From contig CM075772.1 of NCBI GenBank assembly GCA_037974665.1, positions 44,358,552 through 44,422,551 of the forward strand: 64,000 nt of DNA, read 5' to 3'. Every line of letters starts with the position of its first letter. The first letter of the stretch is position 1. The DNA is from Ehretia macrophylla. Its lineage: Eukaryota > Streptophyta > Magnoliopsida > Boraginales > Ehretiaceae. The notes under the pieces were generated by a model. It searched no databases and was not told the origin of the DNA. It saw nothing but the letters and a program-made list of their open reading frames with translations. This document shows, piece after piece, positions 58,487-64,000 of the stretch. The position numbers and the translations under genes were made by a program.

Positions 58487-58805
58487 TGGGCAGGTTTTTG
58501 AGAGAGATCTTCTTTTATTTTTAAACTTAAGCTTCTGCTTCGGGTAAGAGGCGGGGATTTATTTTGGGGGTATTTTGGAATCTCAGACTGAGGAAGAACA
58601 TTCGATTTGGATGTTATATGTTCCATGGATTTGCTCCTGTGGATCTCTCTTGGATGAATATTAACTCTTTGTTTCCGATTAAAACAACTTCCACATTAAT
58701 GCCCTGTATTGACTGAGTGGAGATAGGGCTGGGGATTTTGTCTTGCGAACGGACAGAATTAAGGATTAATGCATTGCTATCAGCTACTTTTTCTTGTGAA
58801 TTAAA

Positions 58806-60215
58806 TTATGTTTCATGATTTTGGTGCAAAATTTTCGAGGAAGTAGGTGTAGAGCAATGAACAAGAACCTGTTGCACATTAATAGGGGGATCTTCCTTTA
58901 GGTTGCAGACTACTTCCGACCCAGATCTTTTAGTAGTCACTTGTTGTGCATCATTTTCACTACTCTTGTTATCTGAAGCAGGACAAACCTCATTGTTTCC
59001 GGCACTGGGATCATCAATATTAACCACTTTCATCAAATCCCCAGCATTCAATTCATTTCTTGACTCAAGATTTTTCCTCTTGGTAGATTCCTCATATTCT
59101 TTTTCTTTCGCTTCTTTGCTGCTTTCCCCATCATACACGATATTATTTTCTTCCCCAGTATCATTCAATTTGTTCAAGACTTCATAGGAATTACTCGTAA
59201 CTCTTTTTCCTTTTTCTTGAATATTCTTGCGTTTTTTTTCCTCAACATCAGGTTTGGGGTTCTTACATTTCTTCTCCGCCTCCTTTTCATAATATCCTTC
59301 TGTTTGTTTTGATTATCAGCTTGTTCTTTAGTCTCCATAGCTTGTTTTTTCTTCTCGTTGGCTTTTTTTCGTTGGATAGGCTTTGGATTGTTAGGATCCA
59401 AATAACAATGTTTTGGTGAATGACCCAGGTGATAACATTTAGTGCAATACTCTGGCATCTTCTCAAAGATAACTTCCTGCCAATGGCTTTTGATAACTTA
59501 CCCTGTAGTTCTATCTTTAGTTTGGATCCAAATACTTTTAGGAGGAGTTTTTAGGCAGTCAAACTCAACATAAACCCGAGCTGTAGCAGGACGATCTCCT
59601 TTTGTTGTTCTCTCATCCATTTGCAGAGGGGGACCAATGGCCTTAGCAATATTCATCAACGAAGATTTCTCCAAAAGATGAGCTTTCAGTGAGGGAAAAG
59701 TCACCCAAACTGGTGCAATCGACGATTCCTTATCTGGATCGAAGTCCGGAGACCATTTTTGGGTACACGTTTTGTTACCCGTTACATACCAGCTTTCTCT
59801 TTCCCAGATCCGCTTGTAATCGACTTCATTTGTGAGTTTAATCAGAATGTGCTTCGGATCAAGCTAGAGGATATCAAACGCACTTGTGAGTTTTGCTGAA
59901 GCGAAAGCTCTTTTGATGATTTCAAGTTTTGGCATTCGCGAGAACTTATGCACAATGACGAAACGAAAAGGTTCCGCGAGGGACCTGAGCTCATCATCGA
60001 AGAACACAACTACAACGTCATTTTGGAAAGTCTCCGTGGGTCTGTTAGTAGGGATGAGAGGTGGAACCGAGGCATTGAGAACAGATCTGAAGGTTTTATT
60101 CCACCCTCTTTGACCGAGGAGGTTTGGATCTGGTGGTTTTGGAAGGATTGGCGAAGCAGATGACGGTAGAGGAGGGATATTTGACTCTACTTGAGATTCG
60201 GGCCATATCCAACCG
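58806..60215 (-). pseudogene. LINE ORF1-like region with zinc knuckle
   Basis: Frames at 59864-60226, 59498-59704, 59174-59458 and 58806-59177 together have the layout of plant LINE ORF1: an N-terminal DUF4283-type RNA-binding domain (VVVVFFDDELR, HKFSRMPKLEIIKRAFA), then YCTKCYHLGHSPKHC, a CX2CX4HX4C knuckle at about 59405-59446, then a lysine/glutamate-rich tail. Several frame breaks are present. It would bind LINE RNA in a ribonucleoprotein. Confidence 0.75.
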
Positions 60216-60679
60216 CTATCACACACAATTTAGCACACACATCGATCATGATATGCATGTTTATGTTTGTTTGCAGAGAGGAGGTTGCTAAGCTTGTAGG
60301 CGACAATGAGCTTGACATCAAGGGAGAGATAGAGACTCGTCGGATAACAGACTTTCCCTGTGGAGTATACTTTGTGTTCAAACTGGAGAAAAACTACAGA
60401 AATATTGATAAAGCGTATGCTGCTGTAGGGACTGATAAGGGCAAGGGCCGCCTGATTTCTCTCGCTAGGAAACCACGTCTTCGGAACGACCAATGGTAAG
60501 AGGTTGCGCTTGGAGATTATCGCACACGTTGTAATAATAAGCTGCCTATGCTCTTGTGGGGGACCGATGATTATAGTGACAAATATGGTCTCATTGTGAA
60601 GGGTATTGAAATTCGTCCCAGGCCATAAAGATAATCATCGTACTGCTATGCTAAAATTACGTGAAAAACAAATAAATCC

Positions 60680-60862
60680 GACCGTGTATGTCGTTCCTAG
60701 TGTGTTATGGCACTAGCTAGATATGGTGGTCCTTTTAATTATGATAGTATTTCTATATATGTATTAGGAATGTTTGTGTATGACTTTCCTAGTGTGTTAT
60801 GGGACTAGACATGGTAATTCCTTTAATTATTCATAATATTTAATGAATGTTTGTGAGTATCT
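60680..60862 (+). repeat. Tandem repeats in the PP2-C 3' region
   Basis: Units beginning near 60686 and 60778 carry GTATG.C.TTCCTAGTGTG and TTATGG.ACTAG, about 92 bp apart, matching the array at 13236-13512 behind unit A. The third unit is cut by the CACTA element at 60863. Confidence 0.8.
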
Positions 60863-63800
60863 CACTACAAGAAAACAGCCTTGAGGCTACCAAAAATGGC
60901 GACGAAAAAAGTTTGGTAGCCATTTGCAATGAATGGTGACGAAAGGGCGACAAAATAAAATATCTCGTCACCGTTTGGTGGCTAGAATGTGCGAAAAAAA
61001 TATGTTAATGGGAAAATTACAAATGGTCGTAATTTGGTAGCCAAATGGTGACGAAATAGCGACAAACAAAGATAATTTTTGATTAATTAATTTTTGGTCG
61101 CCAAATGGCGACTACATGGCCACCGTTATCATTAATTTTTGTTTGTATCTTAATTACCAAAAACAAATTATAAAAAATAATTATAAGATAGAAAAAATAT
61201 AAATATGGTATCCATTTGGTCGCTAAATGGCGACCAAAAAACATAAAAATTTATAGAAGTAAAAATTATAAAAAAAAATAAATTGACAAAAAAAAAAGTT
61301 AAATAAATAAACTAAACAAGGGTCGCCCTTAGGTGGCAAAAGGGCGACTTATACGTGACAAATATCATTTAGTTTTTCCAAAAGAAATTACAAAAAAGTA
61401 AAAAAGTTATAAAATAAAAGAATTAATTATATCAACTAAATTCTATATTTTGAATGATAGTTCGTAGCCCCGTGGTGGCCATTGGCTACCAAACGACGAC
61501 AAAACATAAAAGTTTGGTCGTCCTTTGGTCGCTAATGGCCACGAAGGGGCTACGAAGTATCCATGTTCATAAAATGTTAGGTAGATTTAAAATATAAAAA
61601 TTAATAATAAAAAATACATTAGAAATTTGTTCAAAATCTATTTTGTTTTGATTGAAAATATATTATAAGGTTTACTCAATGGTATAAAGTTATACATATT
61701 TAAGATATAAGAGTATGAAAATGAATTAATGATTAATAATTCTATATTTAACAAAAGTGGGATTATGAAATATAAAGTGAAAAACAATGAAGATTGTATC
61801 ATTGTCATTAGTTTTTCGCACACCAATCAAATTATAATTTCGCACTAACATAAATGAATTAGTATAAATTGAAGAATGACTATAATAAAAGATAATATTT
61901 AGCTTAGAAGATCTACTTAAAATAAAAGAATTGATTATATGAAAGAAATTTTATTTTTTGCATGCTAGTTCGTAGCCTCGTGGTGGCCATTGGCCACCAA
62001 ACGACGACAAAAAATAAAAGTTTGGTTGCCCTTTGGTCGCCAATAGCTACGAAGGGACTACGAAATATTCATGTTTATGAAAATTTAAGTTGATTTAGAA
62101 CATAAGAATTAATAATAACAAATACATTACAAGTGTGTGTAAGATCTCTTTTGTTTTGATTGAAAATATATTATAAGATTTACTCAATGGTATAAAGTTG
62201 TACATATTTAAGATATAAGAGTATGAAAATGAATTAATGATTAATAATTCTATATTTAACAAAAGTGAGATTATGAAATATAAAGTGAAAAACAATGAAG
62301 ATTGTGTCATTGTCATTAGTTAAAAATTTATTTAAATCATATAGATATTTAAAAATTTATAAAATCAGTGTTAGTATCTTGCAATATTTTATTTAAACTT
62401 TTTCTCTTGATATTACATGACAAAGTAATTGGATTAATTCAAATTACTGAAATACAAAGTGAAAAACAATGAAGATTTTATGCATTGTCATTAGTTTTTT
62501 GTATACTAATCAAATTCTAACTTTGCACTAGTATCAATGAATTAGCGTAAATTGAAGATTGACTATAATAAAAGATGATATTTAGCTTAGAAGAGCTATT
62601 TATAACAAAAGAAGTGATTATATGAAATAAATTCAATCTTTTGCATAATAGTTCGTAGTCCCACGGTGGCCATTGGCCACAAAATGGCGACGAAAAAAAA
62701 AATTTTGGTCGCCCTTTGGTCCCCAATGGCTACGAAGGGGCGACGAAATGTCCATGTTCATAGAAGTTAGATTGATTTAAAACATAAGAATTAATAATGA
62801 TAAGTACATTACAAGTTTATACTAGATCTATTTTCTTTTGATTGAAAATATATTTTATGGTTTATTTAATGGTATGAGGTTACACATATTTAAGATATAA
62901 GAGCATGAAAATAAATTGATGATTAATACTTCTATATTCTAATTAACAAAAAGTAGTGTTGCTGAAATATAAAGTGAAAAATAATGAAGATTTTATGCAT
63001 TGTCATTAGTTTTTCATATACCAATCAAATTCTAACTTCGCACTAGTGTCAATGAATTAGCGTAAATTGAAGATTGACTATAATAAAAGATGATATTTAG
63101 TTTAGAAGACCCATTTAAAATAAAAGAAGTGATTATATGAAATAAATTTCATCTTTTGCATAATAGTTCGTAGCCTCATGGTGGCCATTGGCTACCAAAT
63201 GGTGACGAAAAGTGAAATTTTGGTCGCCCTTTGGTCGCCAATGGCTACGAAAGGGCGACGAAATGTCCATGTTCATAGAAGTTAGATTGATTTAAAATAT
63301 AAGAATTAATAATAACAAGTACATTACAAGTTTGTGCTAGATTTATTTTCTTTTGATTGAAAATATATTTTATGGTTTATTTAATGGTATAAGGTTGCAC
63401 ATATTTAAGATATAAGGGCACGAAAATAAATTGATGATTAATACTTCTATATTCTAATTAACAAAAAGTAGTGTTGCTGAAATACAAAGTGAAAAATAAT
63501 GAAAATTTTATGCATTGTCATTAATTTTTCATATAATTCTAACTTCGCACTAGTATCAATAAATTAGCGTAAATTGAAGATTGACTATAATAAAAGTTGA
63601 TATTTACCTTAGAAGAGCTTTTTAAAACAAAAGAAGTGAATATATGAAACAAATTTCATATTTTGCGTAAAAGTCCGTAGTACCGTGGTGGCCATTGGCC
63701 ACCAAATGGCGACGAAAAGTAAAATTTTGGTTGCCTTTTGGTCGCTAATGGCTACGAAGGGATGACGAAATGTCCATGTTCATAGAAGTTAGATTGATTT

Positions 63801-64000
63801 AAAATATAAGAATTAATAATAACAAGTACATTATAAGTTTGTACTAGATCTATTTTCTTTTGATTGAAAATATATTTTATGGTTTATTTAATAGCATGAA
63901 GTTACACATATTTAAGATATAAGAGCACGAAAATAAATTGATGATTAATACTTCTATATTCTAATTAACAAAAAGTAGTGTTGCTGAAATACAAAGTGAA
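60863..64000. mobile_element. CACTA (En/Spm) transposon, left end, continues past window
   Basis: CACTACAAGAAAA at 60863 is a canonical CACTA terminus, preceded by TCT, a possible 3 bp target duplication. The following 700 bp are dense in short inverted subterminal motifs (TTTGGTCGCC, TGGCGAC, GGCTACGAA). No transposase is seen in the window, and the right end is beyond 64000. It inserted into the 3' repeats of PP2 unit C. Confidence 0.88.
61455..64000 (+). repeat. ~510 bp tandem array inside the CACTA element
   Basis: Five units begin at the TTCGTAG anchor at 61461, 61969, 62652, 63167 and 63674 (spacings 508, 683, 515, 507). Each has GGTGGCCATTGG(C/CC)ACCAAA, a TTTGGT.GCC and TGGC.ACGAAGGG.GACGAA block of about 110 bp, then about 400 bp of AT-rich filler. 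The 683 bp spacing includes an added stretch around 62320-62480. The array reaches the window edge, so the copy number is a minimum. Confidence 0.88.

Larger units (their letters stand above)
54099..60215 (-). mobile_element. L1-type LINE, near full length, in a PP2 intron
   Basis: Read on the minus strand: an ORF1-like region with a zinc knuckle, an ORF2 with endonuclease, reverse transcriptase, RT zinc-binding and RNase H domains, a 3' UTR ending GGAGGGAAGAACCCCTCC, and poly(A) (the T-run at 54099-54110 on +). The poly(A) abuts an (AT)n run. Intron sequence of the host gene resumes near 60216 (CTATCACACACAATTTAGC, compare 12770). No clear target duplication is seen. Several frame breaks split ORF1 and ORF2, so it cannot move by itself. 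It lies antisense to the lectin gene. Confidence 0.9.
53511..60628 (+). pseudogene. PP2-like lectin pseudogene with extra exon and LINE-filled intron
   Basis: Exons by comparison with unit A: ATG (53511-53513); an added 36-codon exon at 53628-53735 (starts AIFVELEREEG, ends KKEDTT); 53909-53994 (SKIFIPARDLEITDGDNPSN); and 60277-60628, ending GLIVKGIEIRPRP at stop 60626-60628. The frame stays open except for one TAA at 60497-60499, where unit A has the tyrosine codon of QWYEVALGD. The added exon ends at a GC donor (GCACAACC), where the unit B relative has GT. The intron before the last exon holds a 6.1 kb antisense LINE. The remaining codons past the stop are still in frame, so inactivation looks recent. 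A product ending at the stop would lack the C-terminal PP2 strands. Confidence 0.8.

Noticed and set aside
60191-60275. Upstream extension of the PP2-C last exon frame (MRFGPYPTAITHN...)
   Set aside because: This part is LINE 5' end plus intron; the exon starts at 60277 by comparison with unit A.

Overview
The window is nuclear DNA of a flowering plant, almost certainly a eudicot. It is AT-rich, has split genes with GT-AG introns, and is packed with plant transposon families: large Ty3/gypsy-type LTRs, an LTR family primed by initiator tRNA-Met, L1 LINEs with an RNase H domain, CACTA, MULE and PIF/Harbinger elements. I cannot name the species.

The host content is a small tandem cluster of phloem protein 2 (PP2, Nictaba-type lectin) genes, all on the + strand. 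Unit A (about 10290-13512) holds one intact gene: ATG at 12370, stop at 13181-13183, three exons, 149 codons. Unit B (about 29465-30701) is a chimera of two half modules without the last exon. Unit C (about 51885-60860) is a pseudogene with an extra exon, a 6.1 kb LINE in an intron and one in-frame stop. Sequence at 1-262, 467-690, 1862-1945 and 9540-9740 recurs beside the units, so a further unit probably lies just left of the window. The units share a compact promoter (RY motif CATGCA, then TATAAATA), an exon 1 whose only coding content is the ATG, and an upstream block with paired ACGTG motifs. Where visible, they also share a 3' region built of about 90 bp tandem repeats.

Transposons separate the units. 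Between the left edge and unit A lies a gypsy-type LTR (about 1938-9535) that carries a 3.9 kb solo LTR with a perfect duplication of ATAGT. Between A and B is a nest: an outer LTR element (15203 to about 28660), an inner minus-strand element (15975-22423), a MULE-type foldback inside that (20393-20788) and a Harbinger-like MITE in the outer 3' LTR (28286-28635). Just past the last exon of unit B sits a Pack-MULE-like element with a PPR gene scrap. Between B and C come two copies of a compact 1.65 kb LTR family, a 2.6 kb solo LTR flanked by GTTGA, two gypsy remnants and another member of the inner-element family. A CACTA element with a TIR of CACTACAAGAAAA begins at 60863, carries a roughly 510 bp tandem array and runs off the right edge.

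The most unusual biology is in the PP2 cluster: the start-codon-only exon, an apparent duplication of the leader and first intron that turned 5' leader into coding exon (ATG replaced by ACG), and the exon shuffling that made unit B. All calls come from reading the sequence by eye; no alignment, database search or expression data were available.
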